From assembly GCF_021390395.1 (NCBI RefSeq), contig NZ_JAJUWT010000007.1, positions 186,001 through 250,000 on the forward strand: 64,000 bases of DNA. The letters run 5' to 3'. This document shows, one piece after another, positions 1 through 8,038 of the stretch; position 1 is the stretch's first letter; every line of letters starts with the position of its first letter. Source of the DNA: Saccharothrix sp. S26. GTDB lineage: Bacteria; Actinomycetota; Actinomycetes; Mycobacteriales; Pseudonocardiaceae. Both the position numbers and the translations under genes were made by a program. The notes beneath the pieces were generated by a model. The model searched no databases and was not told the origin of the DNA. It was given only the letters and a program-made list of their open reading frames with translations.

Positions 1-562
1 CGTTGCCGGTCTGGCTGATCGTGGCGTGCTGCGCGCCGCCCGCCGTGACGCCGGCGGGCAGGGTGAAGGTGATCGACCAGTCGGCCAGCACCGCGTCGGT
101 GTTGTTGTTGACCACGAACTTGCCGGTGGAGCCGGTGAGGCTGAAGTCGGCCGTGGTCGGCGCGGGCGGTGGTGGCGGTGGGCCGCTGCCGTCGCAGTTG
201 GCGCCGTTGACCGTGCACGTGGTGGGGTCGACGGCCTGGCTCAACGTGAAGGTCGGGCTGTACGGGTCGGTGGTGCGGCCCGCCTGGATGGTGCCGATGT
301 AGAACGCGGGCGTCAGGGTCACCCGGGTGCCGGTCTGCGTGGTGGTGGCGTGCTGCGCGACGCTGACGGTGACGCCCGCGGGCAGGTCGAACTTGATCGT
401 CCAACCGGAGATGGCGGCGGTCGTCGGGTTGGTGACCACGAACTTGCCCGTGGTGCCGGTTCTGCTGAACGTGGCGGTCAGGCCGGTCGCCGCGGCGGCC
501 GGTGCGGACAGCGCTGCGGTGGCCAGCAGGAAGGCCAGGAGCGCGATGGTTGGTCGGCGCAT
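1..562 (-). CDS. Secreted protein with tandem CBM2-like domains (3' end cut by window)
   Basis: The protein starts at an ATG at 562 and runs off the window edge, so only about 187 residues are visible. It begins with MRRPTIALLAFLLATAALSA, a classic Sec signal peptide ending in an Ala-rich cleavage region. Two similar beta-sandwich modules follow, each with the pattern TGKFVV.N followed by W.I.F.LPAGVT and AQHAT, separated by a short Pro-rich linker. This resembles family 2 carbohydrate-binding modules of actinobacterial chitinases and cellulases. The upstream DasR-like operator favours a chitin or GlcNAc link. The catalytic domain, if any, lies outside the window. Confidence 0.7.
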   Translation of the reverse strand, partial: MRRPTIALLAFLLATAALSAPAAAATGLTATFSRTGTTGKFVVTNPTTAAISGWTIKFDLPAGVTVSVAQHATTTQTGTRVTLTPAFYIGTIQAGRTTDPYSPTFTLSQAVDPTTCTVNGANCDGSGPPPPPPAPTTADFSLTGSTGKFVVNNNTDAVLADWSITFTLPAGVTAGGAQHATISQTGN

Positions 563-641
563 CAGGGTGTGCCTCTCGAGACGGGGACGGTCGAGAACCA
601 CGGCGGCCTGGTCGTGCCGGTCTTTCCCGGAACTTCTGTCG

Positions 642-670
642 AACGTAGGTCGTGCGGGGGCCGTTGACAA
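642..670 (-). promoter_or_regulatory. Sigma70-type promoter of the CBM2-like gene
   Basis: Read on the minus strand, TTGTCA (665-670) and TACGTT (642-647) are separated by exactly 17 bp. This leaves a 5' leader of roughly 70 nt before the ATG at 562. The spacing and hexamers fit a housekeeping promoter; no transcript data are available. Confidence 0.5.
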
Positions 671-685
671 TGGGTCTAGACCAAT
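670..685. promoter_or_regulatory. DasR-type operator (dre) candidate
   Basis: The sequence ATGGGTCTAGACCAAT is a near-perfect dyad around TCTAGA. It differs by one position from the core TGGTCTAGACCA recognised by the GntR-family regulator DasR, which represses chitin and GlcNAc genes in actinomycetes. It abuts the -35 element of the CBM2-like gene, a position suited to repression. The match to DasR is from memory of the published consensus. Confidence 0.55.
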
Positions 686-694
686 TGCGTCCGT

Positions 695-1621
695 TCAGAC
701 CCGCGGGTCGAACCCCAGCCGGGTGCCGGGTGGGGCCTGGCCCAGCAGCGGCAGCGCGTGCGCGCCGACCACGCCGATCACCGGGTAACCGCCGGTCGTC
801 GGGTGGTCGGCGAGGAAGACGACCGGCCGCCCGTCGGCCGGGACCTGCACCGCGCCGGTGACCAGCCCTTCGCTGGGCAGCTCCTGCCCGACCCGGTCCG
901 GCGCCCGGTCCAACGCGGTGCCGGTGAGGCGCAGGCCGACGCGGTTGCTGCGGTCGGAGACGGTCCAGCGGCCTTCGCGCAGCTGCCGTGCCGCGTCGTC
1001 GAACCAGTCGTCGCGGGGTCCGAGGAGGACGGGGACGCGCAGTTCGCCCGGCACCCGCGTCGGCACCAGCACGTCCACGCCCACCGGCACGCCGGTCGGG
1101 TCGCCGAGGGGCAGCACGTCGTCCGGGCGCAGCGGGGCCGGGCCCAGGCCGGAGAGCAGGTCGGTGGAACGGCTGCCCAGCTCGGCCGGCACCGTGACGC
1201 CGCCGGAGACCGCCACGTAGGACCTCAGGCCGCCGCTGGGCGTGCCCAGGGTGAGGGTGTCGCCGGGGGCCAGGTGCAGCGGCGAGTCGCGCAGGACGCC
1301 GTTGACCAGCACCGGCGTCGAGGGGCCCGTGACGGCGACCGTGCAGGACGCGTCGGCGCGCAGCGACAGGCCGCCGAGGAGGACTTCGAGGCAGGCGGCG
1401 TCCTCGGGGTTGCCGACCAGGCGGTTGGCGAGGGTGAGCGAGCGGGGGTCCAGCGCGCCGGACGGGGGGACGCCCAGGTGCGCGTTGCCCGGCCGGCCCA
1501 GGTCCTGGACGAGGGTCTGCGGGCCGGTGCGCAGCACGGTGAGGGTGCGCGAACGTTCAACTCGGGTGTTCTGAACGTAGGACACACGCGTTCCGGACGT
1601 AGGACTCGCGGGGGTGGTCAT
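695..1621 (-). CDS. pxpC: 5-oxoprolinase subunit C (biotin-dependent carboxyltransferase/KipA family)
   Basis: PxpC works with PxpA and PxpB in ATP-dependent opening of 5-oxoproline to glutamate. The 308-residue product has the family core starting near residue 30, with VLRTGPQTLVQDLGRPG and the following GVPPSGALD motif, and ends with ADHPTTGGYPVIGVV typical of KipA/PxpC. The ATG overlaps the pxpB stop as ATGA, which supports this start and translational coupling. Residues about 6-24 are encoded by a copy of the dispersed repeat described at 1551-1610, so the N-terminus carries an extension that normal family members lack. No pxpA-like gene is visible nearby. Confidence 0.88.
   Translation of the reverse strand: MTTPASPTSGTRVSYVQNTRVERSRTLTVLRTGPQTLVQDLGRPGNAHLGVPPSGALDPRSLTLANRLVGNPEDAACLEVLLGGLSLRADASCTVAVTGPSTPVLVNGVLRDSPLHLAPGDTLTLGTPSGGLRSYVAVSGGVTVPAELGSRSTDLLSGLGPAPLRPDDVLPLGDPTGVPVGVDVLVPTRVPGELRVPVLLGPRDDWFDDAARQLREGRWTVSDRSNRVGLRLTGTALDRAPDRVGQELPSEGLVTGAVQVPADGRPVVFLADHPTTGGYPVIGVVGAHALPLLGQAPPGTRLGFDPRV
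1551..1610 (-). repeat. Dispersed palindromic repeat, copy A (inside pxpC coding sequence)
   Basis: Read on the minus strand the copy starts with GAGTCCTACGTCCGGAA, continues with one unit CGCGTGTGTCCTACGTTC plus AGAA, and ends with CACCCGAGTTGAACG. These are the same left end, internal unit and right end as copies B and D. Here the element is translated in frame as residues about 6-24 of PxpC, whereas the other three copies are intergenic. Confidence 0.85.
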
Positions 1622-2226
1622 CGGACGGCCTCGAAGCGGACGCGGTCGCCCGGCGTGAGCAGGGCCGGGGTCGGGCGGCGCGGGTCGAACAGCGGCGCGT
1701 CGGTCCGGCCGATCAGCCGCCAGCCGCCGGGGGTGGCGCGGGGGTAGGCGGCGGTGAACTCGCCCGCCACGCCCACCGAGCCCGCCGGGACCTTCGTGCG
1801 CGGCGAGTCCAGCCGCGGCTGGCGCAGCGGCTCGGGCAGGCCGGTCAGGTAGGCGAAACCGGGCGCGAACCCGCAAAACGCCACCCGGTAGTCCGCGCCG
1901 GTGTGCAGCTCGACCACCTCGGTCGTGGTCAGGCCCGCGGTCTCGGCGACCAGGTCCAGGTCCGGGCCGTCGTAGCGGACCTCGATGACCACCACCTCGT
2001 CGCCGACGACCCCGGGGCGGTGGGCCAGGTCGGCGCCGGCCAGCAGCTCGCGCACGGCCGCCGCGCCGCCCGGCCTGGTGACGACCAGCACCGTCCGGGC
2101 GGCCGGCACGAGCTCGACCACGTCCGGCAGGTCCGCCGCCGCGACGGCGGCGCGCACGGCCTCCACCTCGCCCAGCGAGCCCACCTCGACGAGCACGCCG
2201 TCCGTGCCGCACCGCCGCAGCTGCAT
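1618..2226 (-). CDS. pxpB: 5-oxoprolinase subunit B (KipI/allophanate hydrolase subunit 1 family)
   Basis: The 202-residue protein is the PxpB partner of PxpC. Family motifs include VEVRYDGPDLDLVAE (starting IEVRYDG) in the middle and the signature FCGFAPGFAYL followed by PR.KVPAGSVGVAG. The stop overlaps the pxpC ATG by 4 nt. On the minus strand TACCCT ends 6 nt before the ATG, so the transcript may be leaderless, and a 17-bp palindrome lies just upstream. Length is normal for the family (about 200-220). Confidence 0.88.
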   Translation of the reverse strand: MQLRRCGTDGVLVEVGSLGEVEAVRAAVAAADLPDVVELVPAARTVLVVTRPGGAAAVRELLAGADLAHRPGVVGDEVVVIEVRYDGPDLDLVAETAGLTTTEVVELHTGADYRVAFCGFAPGFAYLTGLPEPLRQPRLDSPRTKVPAGSVGVAGEFTAAYPRATPGGWRLIGRTDAPLFDPRRPTPALLTPGDRVRFEAVR

Positions 2227-2243
2227 GGGTCAAGGGTAAGCGA

Positions 2244-2260
2244 GGATTGTTGAACAATCC
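2244..2260. promoter_or_regulatory. Palindromic operator upstream of pxpBC
   Basis: GGATTGTTGAACAATCC is a perfect 17-bp dyad with one central base, ending about 18 bp before the pxpB start. The TTGTTGAACAA core resembles operators bound by GntR/FCD-type regulators. The cognate regulator is not in the window, so the family assignment is inference. Confidence 0.55.
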
Positions 2261-2303
2261 ACCTGTGCGTGTCCCGCGCGGCGCGCCTTACCGGCGACCC
2301 GCC

Positions 2304-2939
2304 TCAGCCGACGATGCGCTTGAGGTGGGCCGAGGTGTGGGGCTGCAACGGCTGACCCACCATCGCCCGCTCCTCGACGTACGCCAGGTCGCCGTTGTTG
2401 ACGATGCCGTACAGGCGCTGCGCCGCCGTGACGTCCTTGGCGGTCGCCGTGCGGACCACCGCGTCGGTGGAGATCTCCCACGACGTCTGGTTGCGCGGCT
2501 TGCCGTAGTACAGCTCCACGATCCCGGTGTTGTGCGTGAGCAGCACCTCGATCGTGTCGTCGGCCTGGGGACGCCAGAAGCCCGTCTCCCGCGCCGCCTG
2601 GCGGATCACGCCACCGTTCTCGTCGAGCAGCCACGCGCGGGCCTCGTAGTAGAGGAACGGGCGGCCGTCGTGCGCGAACGTGATCTGCTGCCCGTAGCGG
2701 TACGGGCCGTCGATCGTCGGGTACACGACCTCGCCCTCGCCGCGCCACACACCGACCAGCGGCAGCAGGGCCAGGCACGCGTCGTGCAGCGAGGGGCCGG
2801 AGCGCAGGTTCGCCGTGTCCGCCGGGATCGGCAGGTCGTCGAACTGCGGCAGGTTGCGCCCGCCGGTCACCTCGGCGCGCGAAGCGGCGGCCTGCACGGC
2901 CGCGTCACCACTGCCCGGAACGGGCCCGTCGCCGCTCAT
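2304..2939 (-). CDS. Nitrobindin-like heme-binding beta-barrel (peroxynitrite isomerase family)
   Basis: The 211-residue protein belongs to the FABP-like/THAP4-type nitrobindins, which bind ferric heme in a 10-strand barrel and react with NO or peroxynitrite. The first strand carries the family motif GVWRGEGE near residue 80, followed by [11 protein letters not shown]. The C-terminus has [10 protein letters not shown], in which the second His is the expected proximal heme ligand. The N-terminal 60 residues are a low-complexity extension. The ATG overlaps the stop of a 32-residue membrane ORF (ATGA), so the two are translationally coupled. The M. tuberculosis counterpart is Rv0813c. Confidence 0.85.
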   Translation of the reverse strand: MSGDGPVPGSGDAAVQAAASRAEVTGGRNLPQFDDLPIPADTANLRSGPSLHDACLALLPLVGVWRGEGEVVYPTIDGPYRYGQQITFAHDGRPFLYYEARAWLLDENGGVIRQAARETGFWRPQADDTIEVLLTHNTGIVELYYGKPRNQTSWEISTDAVVRTATAKDVTAAQRLYGIVNNGDLAYVEERAMVGQPLQPHTSAHLKRIVG

Positions 2940-3034
2940 CGCTGGTCGGAGAACAGGCGGTACACCACGTACCCGGCGAACCACACGACCAGCAGGGACA
3001 CGAGAACCAGCAGCCCGGTGAAGAAGTGTTCCAC
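2936..3034 (-). CDS. 32-residue single-pass membrane microprotein
   Basis: A GTG at 3034 opens a 32-codon frame with one strongly hydrophobic segment ([18 protein letters not shown]) flanked by a short N-terminus and a charged tail ending FSDQR. The sequence TAGACT ends 6 nt upstream of the GTG, consistent with a leaderless transcript. Its TGA overlaps the nitrobindin ATG. The transmembrane composition, coupling and promoter-like spacing support a real gene. No family is recognised; a role in placing or partnering nitrobindin at the membrane is only an inference. Confidence 0.6.
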   Translation of the reverse strand: MEHFFTGLLVLVSLLVVWFAGYVVYRLFSDQR

Positions 3035-3157
3035 CCGGCCAGTCTAGGCACCGGACCCCGGAAGCCGCCGACCCCGGTGGCGAACGCCACCGGGGTCGGC
3101 GAAGGGGTAGCGCCGGGGGCAGCCCGTGCGCTCCCGCGTCTCGCGAGGGGGTCGGCC

Positions 3158-3460
3158 TCAGGCCACCGCGACCTCGACCGGGTGCACGCCCGGCCCGTCC
3201 GCGTTGACCGACGCCTGCCCGTTGCCGGACCGGTGCAGCGCGCGGATCGTCCACTGGCCCGGCGCGGCGAAGAACCGGAAGTCGCCGTCGGCCGAGGACA
3301 CGACCTCGGCGGTGAACTCGCCCGAGGCGTCCAGCAGGCGCACGAACGCGCCGCCGACCGGAGCGCCCTCGGAGCGGACCTTGCCGGTCAGCACGACCTC
3401 GTTCGCACCCACCTGGATGTCCACGCCCTGCTGGGGCGCGCCGCAACCGTCCAAGCTCAT
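3158..3460 (-). CDS. sseC: DUF1416 protein, SseC-like
   Basis: This 100-residue protein begins [12 protein letters not shown] and contains a carboxypeptidase-regulatory-like beta-sandwich ([23 protein letters not shown]). It matches the DUF1416 family found next to thiosulfate sulfurtransferases in actinobacteria (SseC, Rv0814c). The start lies 2 nt after the stop of the upstream sulfurtransferase gene, so the two are clearly co-translated. Its biochemical role in sulfur handling is not established; the conserved Cys near residue 6 is notable. Confidence 0.85.
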   Translation of the reverse strand: MSLDGCGAPQQGVDIQVGANEVVLTGKVRSEGAPVGGAFVRLLDASGEFTAEVVSSADGDFRFFAAPGQWTIRALHRSGNGQASVNADGPGVHPVEVAVA

Positions 3461-3462
3461 GA

Positions 3463-4308
3463 TCAGCCCTCCTTGCCGCTGCCGAGCTCGACCGGCACGC
3501 CGACCAGCGAGCCGTACTCGGTCCAGGAACCGTCGTAGTTCTTCACGTCCTCGTGGCCGAGCAGCTCGTGCAGCGCGAACCACGTGTGCGACGAGCGCTC
3601 GCCGATGCGGCAGTAGGCGATCGTCTTGCGGGAGCCGTCGAACCCGGCCTCGCCGTAGATCTCGGCCAGCTCCTCGTTCGACTTGAACGTGCCGTCCTCG
3701 TTGGCCGCCTTGCTCCACGGCACGTTGATCGCGCTCGGGATGTGGCCGGCGCGCTGCGCCTGCTCCTGCGGCAGGTGGGCGGGCGCGAGCAGCTTGCCGG
3801 AGAACTCGTCCGGCGAGCGCACGTCGACCAGGTTCTTGTTGCCGATCGCGTCCACGACCTCGTCGCGGAAGGCGCGGATCGCCAGGTTCTGCTCCTGGGC
3901 CTTGTACTCGGTCGCCGGGCGCTCGACCTGCTCCTTGTCCAGCGGGCGGCCGTCGAGCTCCCACTTCTTGCGGCCGCCGTCGAGCAGCTTCACGGTGTCG
4001 TGGCCGTAGAGCTTGAAGTACCAGTACGCGTAGGCGGCGAACCAGTTGTTGTTGCCGCCGTAGAGGATGACCGTGTCGTCGTTGGCGATGCCCTTGGCCG
4101 ACAGCAGCTTCTCGAAGCCCTCGCGGTCGACGAAGTCGCGGCGCACCGGGTCCTGCAGCTCGTTCTTCCAGTCGATCTTCACCGCGCCCGGGATGTGGCC
4201 ACCGTCGTAGGCGGTGGTGTCCTCGTCCACCTCCACGAACACCACACCGGGCGTGGTGAGGTTCTCCTCGGACCACGCGGCCGAGACCAGGACGTCTTCA
4301 CGGCTCAT
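3463..4308 (-). CDS. Thiosulfate sulfurtransferase (two-domain rhodanese)
   Basis: The 281-residue enzyme has an N-terminal inactive rhodanese domain ([18 protein letters not shown]) and a C-terminal catalytic domain ([11 protein letters not shown], then [12 protein letters not shown]). The active-site loop [12 protein letters not shown] places the catalytic cysteine at about residue 233, as in actinobacterial CysA2/SseA-type enzymes. It transfers sulfane sulfur from thiosulfate to acceptors such as cyanide or thiols. It is followed directly by sseC and preceded by a DUF4395 membrane gene and a Cys-containing leader peptide, which suggests control by sulfur supply. Confidence 0.92.
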   Translation of the reverse strand: MSREDVLVSAAWSEENLTTPGVVFVEVDEDTTAYDGGHIPGAVKIDWKNELQDPVRRDFVDREGFEKLLSAKGIANDDTVILYGGNNNWFAAYAYWYFKLYGHDTVKLLDGGRKKWELDGRPLDKEQVERPATEYKAQEQNLAIRAFRDEVVDAIGNKNLVDVRSPDEFSGKLLAPAHLPQEQAQRAGHIPSAINVPWSKAANEDGTFKSNEELAEIYGEAGFDGSRKTIAYCRIGERSSHTWFALHELLGHEDVKNYDGSWTEYGSLVGVPVELGSGKEG

Positions 4309-4349
4309 CGAGCTGCTCCAATTTCTTCGTTCTTACTGCGACGGTGGTG

Positions 4350-4805
4350 TCACTGGGGTCGGGCGAGCGCGGGTGCGTAACGGCGCAGGAGCAGGAACAT
4401 CTCGCAGCCCAGGCACAGGCCGACCGCGGCGTTGAGCAGCGCGGCGACCAGCGCGGCGGACGTCGCGACGACCCCGAGCGCGGTCAGGCCGGTGGCGTAG
4501 CCGATGGTGCCGGTCAACGCGAAGACGAACCCGACGCCCTGGGCGAACCGCAGCGGGGCGGCCTCCTCGCGCTCGGTGGTCGGCTTGATCCTCGGCTGCA
4601 CCGCGAACCGGTAGACGTGACCCCACGGGTTGAGCTTGAGCGAGATGAACGCGCACATCCCGAACAGCACGGTCTGGGCGGCCAGCAGCCGCCACGACCC
4701 GGTCAGCAGGACGACCGCCAGGATGGCGGTGGTGATCCAGGCGCTGAACCGCGGTCCGCGCGGGTCGACCGGCGCGTCCTTGGTGGCGGTGGCATCTAAA
4801 GGCAC
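4350..4805 (-). CDS. DUF4395 integral membrane protein
   Basis: The 151-residue product has about four hydrophobic segments (near 23-42, 42-62, 90-110 and 115-135) and a C-terminal CLGCEMF motif typical of DUF4395. The GTG start is chosen because AGGAGG lies 6 nt upstream; a TTG 24 nt further up would put that ribosome site inside the coding region. DUF4395 genes commonly sit beside thioredoxins and rhodaneses in actinobacteria, and here lie 41 nt before the sulfurtransferase. The paired cysteines suggest a thiol redox or sulfur relay role, which is inference. Confidence 0.82.
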   Translation of the reverse strand: MPLDATATKDAPVDPRGPRFSAWITTAILAVVLLTGSWRLLAAQTVLFGMCAFISLKLNPWGHVYRFAVQPRIKPTTEREEAAPLRFAQGVGFVFALTGTIGYATGLTALGVVATSAALVAALLNAAVGLCLGCEMFLLLRRYAPALARPQ

Positions 4806-4910
4806 GGGCGACCTCCTGACGGTGGACAAGACTGGCAGTCCGTCTCAGGCGGTGTTAGGGGCAGGCGCACACGCCCGTCAAGGGCACGTGGGCCGCCGGC
4901 GACCGCCCGG

Positions 4911-4988
4911 TCAGCGCGCCGCGCGACACAGGCTGCTGCGCACGCGGCACAGGTCCACCGCGAGTCGCTTGGTCAGCAGCGTGGTCAT
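4911..4988 (-). CDS. Cys-containing regulatory leader peptide (LCR type)
   Basis: A 25-residue ORF starts MTTLLTKRLAVDLCRVRSSL and ends CRAAR, which fits the actinobacterial putative leader peptides with a VDLCRV..LCR core found upstream of sulfur-assimilation genes. The sequence TAGGCT ends 7 nt before its ATG, so translation is probably leaderless. It ends 105 nt before the DUF4395 start; that interval contains inverted repeats such as GACTGCCAGTC. Ribosome stalling at the Cys codons when cysteine is low would be the expected control mechanism (inference). Confidence 0.78.
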   Translation of the reverse strand: MTTLLTKRLAVDLCRVRSSLCRAAR

Positions 4989-5054
4989 GGGATCGAGCCT
5001 AGCCGCTCATCCCTGCTGTCGGGAGTGGCGTCCACGTCGTGGGAACACCCAGGT

Positions 5055-5483
5055 TCACCCGATCGGTCCAGGCAGGTGTGGGCGCAAAGCCGCGACGAGC
5101 GCGTCGGGCTTCGGCACCCCGCCGACGCGCAGGAGCTCCGCGCCCGACGGCGTGAGGGCCAACGTCGTCGGCGCGCGCAGCACGCCCAAGTCGGCGGCGA
5201 CCTCGGGCAGGTCCGTCACGTCCAGCTCGACGTGCCGCAGCCCCTCGACGCGGCCGGCGAGGCCCTCCAGCACCGCCCGCGCCTGCCGGCAGTTCGCGCA
5301 CAACGTCGTGGAGAGCTGCACCAGCGTGACGGCGGCGTCCGGGTCCAGCAGGTCGCGCACGGGCGCGGGCAGGCTCACCGCGCGGGCCTTGGCCTCGCGC
5401 ACCCGGCCGTCACGCGCGCGCAGCACCACGGCGATCACCGCGACGACCGCCACCGCGCCGAGCAACGCCCACACGCCGGTCAC
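5055..5483 (-). CDS. Membrane-anchored thioredoxin-family protein
   Basis: The 142-residue protein has an N-terminal membrane anchor (about residues 3-21) and a thioredoxin fold with the active site CANC at residues 62-65, followed by the cis-Pro region LRAPTTLAL. It resembles the M. tuberculosis Rv0816c (ThiX) neighbour of LmeA. The GTG start directly abuts the TAG of the upstream lmeA-like gene, so the two are in one transcript. The absence of a Trp before the CXXC is unusual for general thioredoxins and suggests a specialised thiol exchange partner. Confidence 0.85.
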   Translation of the reverse strand: MTGVWALLGAVAVVAVIAVVLRARDGRVREAKARAVSLPAPVRDLLDPDAAVTLVQLSTTLCANCRQARAVLEGLAGRVEGLRHVELDVTDLPEVAADLGVLRAPTTLALTPSGAELLRVGGVPKPDALVAALRPHLPGPIG

Positions 5484-6290
5484 CTAGTTGCCGCCCTGGT
5501 CGAGGAGGATGTCGTTGATCGCGCCCTCCACGGTGAACGCGCCGCTCTCCACCTTCACCGCCGTGGGCGTCACCGTGAACGGCAACGCGCCGGGGTCGAT
5601 GGTCACGCTCAACGCCTCGCGCACCACGCCGAGCACGGCGTCGAGCCCGTCAAGCGCCAGGTCGTCCAGCTCGACGTCGTTCACCGCGATCATCACCTGG
5701 CCGTTGACCAGCGACACCGTGCCGTAGGCGGTGATGCGGATGTCGCGGCCGGCGACCTTGGTCTTGCCCGACAGCTTCACCGCCGCGACCGTCGGGTCCG
5801 CCGCCTGCCCGTCGGTCACCTTGGTCCGCTTGTCCGGCTCGATCGCCAGGTCGGTGAACGGCGTGATCTGGTTGACCAGCCGGCTCAGGTCGTTGACCTT
5901 GATCTTGACGCTGCCCTTGACCTGGTCGATCCGCGCGTCGCGGGTGTTGCCCGCGAGCAGGTCCGACAGGCCGATGCGGGTGTGCTTGAGGTTCGCCCGG
6001 ATCTCCAGGTCGCGCAGCTGGTCGCGCACCGGCACGCCGGTGGCGCTGATCTCGATGTCGCGGTAGTCGCCGCCGATCGCCTGCGTGATGAACGGGAAGC
6101 CGTTGATCCGGACCGACGGGTCCTCGCTGAGCCCGAACTTCTCCCGCATCTTCTGCGCGACCTGGTACTCGCCCACCGCGGCCAGCGCGAAGTCGGCCGC
6201 GACCAGCAGGGCGCCCACGACCAGCACGGTGATGATCAGCTTGCGGCCCCTCGCGGGACGGCGGCGTTCGGTCTCGGGAGTCGCGGTCAT
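5484..6290 (-). CDS. LmeA-like DUF2993 phospholipid-binding protein
   Basis: The 268-residue protein has a short basic N-terminus, one transmembrane or uncleaved signal segment (about residues 19-40) and a DUF2993 lipid-binding fold. It corresponds by neighbourhood to mycobacterial LmeA (Rv0817c), which is needed for lipomannan maturation in the periplasm. The ATG at 6290 is preferred over an upstream frame extension because AGGGCAGGCG precedes it and it overlaps the upstream hydrolase stop as ATGA. Confidence 0.82.
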   Translation of the reverse strand: MTATPETERRRPARGRKLIITVLVVGALLVAADFALAAVGEYQVAQKMREKFGLSEDPSVRINGFPFITQAIGGDYRDIEISATGVPVRDQLRDLEIRANLKHTRIGLSDLLAGNTRDARIDQVKGSVKIKVNDLSRLVNQITPFTDLAIEPDKRTKVTDGQAADPTVAAVKLSGKTKVAGRDIRITAYGTVSLVNGQVMIAVNDVELDDLALDGLDAVLGVVREALSVTIDPGALPFTVTPTAVKVESGAFTVEGAINDILLDQGGN

Positions 6291-7039
6291 CGCCTGCCCT
6301 CTGTCGGGTCGGTGGGGTGCTGCGTGCGGTCGTCCAGCCAGGTCGCGATCCGGTCCACCAGAGAGGGTGTCATCGACGACTCGGCGTGCCGCACGCCGGG
6401 TTCCAGCCACAGCTGCGCGTCGCCGCCCGCCGCGCGGTGCAGCGCGACGGCGTGCGCGGGGCCGAAGTAGTGGTCCTGCTCACCGTGCACGATGAGCAGC
6501 GGGGTCGGGGTGATGCGGTGCACCACCTCCAGCGGGCTCTCCGGCGTGCTCCGCCACGGCGGGCCCAGGCGGACGCCCAGCGCGCGGGCGGCGAGCCTGC
6601 CGTGCGGCTGCTCGAGCAGCCAGTGCACCCGGCGCATCGCCACCGTGTCGCGGACCCACCAGCGCGACGGCGCGCTGACCGCCGCCACCGCGTCCGGCCG
6701 GTCCTCGTGCAGGCCCGCGTGCCGCAGGGCGACGGACGCGCCCATGGAGAAGCCGACGGTCGCCACCCGCCGGTAGCCGAGGTCGCGGGCGAGCGCGACG
6801 CCGGCCGCCAGGTCGTGGACCTCGTCGGCGCCGACGGTGGAGCGCCCGCCGGAGCGGCCGTGGCCCCGGAAGTCCAGCGCGACGACCCCGCCGTGCCGGG
6901 CGAACCGGTGCAACACGCGTGACACGAACGGTTTGCGAACGTGATTGGTGAAGCCGTGACCGACCACGAACGCGAGATCCGTCACGCACGGTGTTGATCT
7001 CACGTGCACCCCGTGCAGGGGCACGCCGTCATGTGACAT
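6287..7039 (-). CDS. Alpha/beta hydrolase
   Basis: The 250-residue protein has the alpha/beta-hydrolase nucleophile elbow GFSMGAS, an acid region HGEQDHYFG and a C-terminal catalytic histidine in GVRHAESS. The HGFTN motif near the N-terminus supplies the oxyanion region. Substrate is not predictable. It heads an overlapping three-gene unit with the LmeA-like and thioredoxin genes. The ATG at 7039 follows TTGTTT and TTACAT elements with 18-bp spacing on the minus strand; longer upstream extension is unlikely because it would run into glnR. Confidence 0.8.
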   Translation of the reverse strand: MSHDGVPLHGVHVRSTPCVTDLAFVVGHGFTNHVRKPFVSRVLHRFARHGGVVALDFRGHGRSGGRSTVGADEVHDLAAGVALARDLGYRRVATVGFSMGASVALRHAGLHEDRPDAVAAVSAPSRWWVRDTVAMRRVHWLLEQPHGRLAARALGVRLGPPWRSTPESPLEVVHRITPTPLLIVHGEQDHYFGPAHAVALHRAAGGDAQLWLEPGVRHAESSMTPSLVDRIATWLDDRTQHPTDPTEGRR

Positions 7040-7214
7040 GGATGTAACAGGCGTGACGCTTGTGGAAACAACTGTGACCCTGACCTGCTGACCTGGGTCT
7101 TTCGTGGTGTGCACCGGTATTGTCTCCGTCATCCGCAGGCAACGGGGCCCGGTCACCGTACTTCGCCTGTGCTTGGTCGGTGACCAAGCACCGGCCGAAC
7201 GAGAGGGCGCCGCG

Positions 7215-7970
7215 ATGAGTATCGATGTGCTGCTGCTGACCACCGACCCCGACCCCGAGGCGGTGCTGCCCGCGCTGTCGCTCCTCCCGCACGAAGTGCG
7301 CCCGCTGCGCCCGGAGGTCTCGGCGCTGCTCGAAGCAGGTCCGCACGACATCGTCCTGGTCGACGCCAGGACCGACCTCGTGGCCGCGCGCAGCCTGTGC
7401 CGGCTGCTCGACTCCAGCGGCGTGGACGTGCCCGTGGTGGCCGTCGTCACCGAGGGCGGCCTGGTCGCGGTCAACTCCGACTGGAGCGTGGACGAGATCC
7501 TGCTCCCCACCTCCGGCCCGGCCGAGGTGGACGCCCGGCTGCGCCTGGTGCGCTCCCGCCGCGGCGCCACGCAGCCCGGCGGCGACGGGTCGTTGCAGCT
7601 CGGCGAGCTGGTCATCGACGAGGCGACCTACACCGCCCGCCTGCGCGGCCGCCCGCTCGACCTGACCTACAAGGAGTTCGAGCTCCTCAAGTACCTGGCC
7701 CAGCACGCGGGCCGCGTGTTCACCCGCGCGCAGCTGCTCCAGGAGGTCTGGGGCTACGACTTCTTCGGCGGCACGCGCACGGTGGACGTGCACGTCCGGC
7801 GCCTGCGCGCCAAGCTGGGCCCCGAGCACGAGTCGCTCATCGGCACCGTGCGCAACGTGGGCTACAAGTTCGTCCGCCCGCCGCGCCCGGGCAGCGCCCG
7901 CCGCGTCGACCAGGTGGTGGACGCGCCGGAGAACACCATCGACGAAGCCGAGCTGATCTTCCGGGCCTAG
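7215..7970 (+). CDS. glnR: Nitrogen response regulator GlnR
   Basis: The 251-residue protein is an OmpR-family regulator with an atypical receiver (residues about 1-115, with ILVDAR and VAVVTEGGL) and a winged-helix DNA-binding domain ([14 protein letters not shown], then [15 protein letters not shown]). It is very close in pattern to Streptomyces and mycobacterial GlnR, which controls ammonium assimilation and nitrate/nitrite use without a cognate kinase. Downstream mshD and the pst operon match the Rv0818-Rv0820 order. The start is the ATG of [12 protein letters not shown]; upstream codons lie in the promoter region. Confidence 0.92.
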   Translation: MSIDVLLLTTDPDPEAVLPALSLLPHEVRPLRPEVSALLEAGPHDIVLVDARTDLVAARSLCRLLDSSGVDVPVVAVVTEGGLVAVNSDWSVDEILLPTSGPAEVDARLRLVRSRRGATQPGGDGSLQLGELVIDEATYTARLRGRPLDLTYKEFELLKYLAQHAGRVFTRAQLLQEVWGYDFFGGTRTVDVHVRRLRAKLGPEHESLIGTVRNVGYKFVRPPRPGSARRVDQVVDAPENTIDEAELIFRA

Positions 7971-8038
7971 CCCCGGCGAGGCGACCGACTTCCGGGGCGG
8001 CCTCGCCCGTCCTCGCGGAGCGAGGACAATCGAGCACT

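Noticed and set aside
641..656. GAACGTAGGTCGTGCG as a fifth copy of the dispersed repeat
   Set aside because: Only the first nine bases match the unit; both defining ends are missing, and it overlaps a promoter -10 element.
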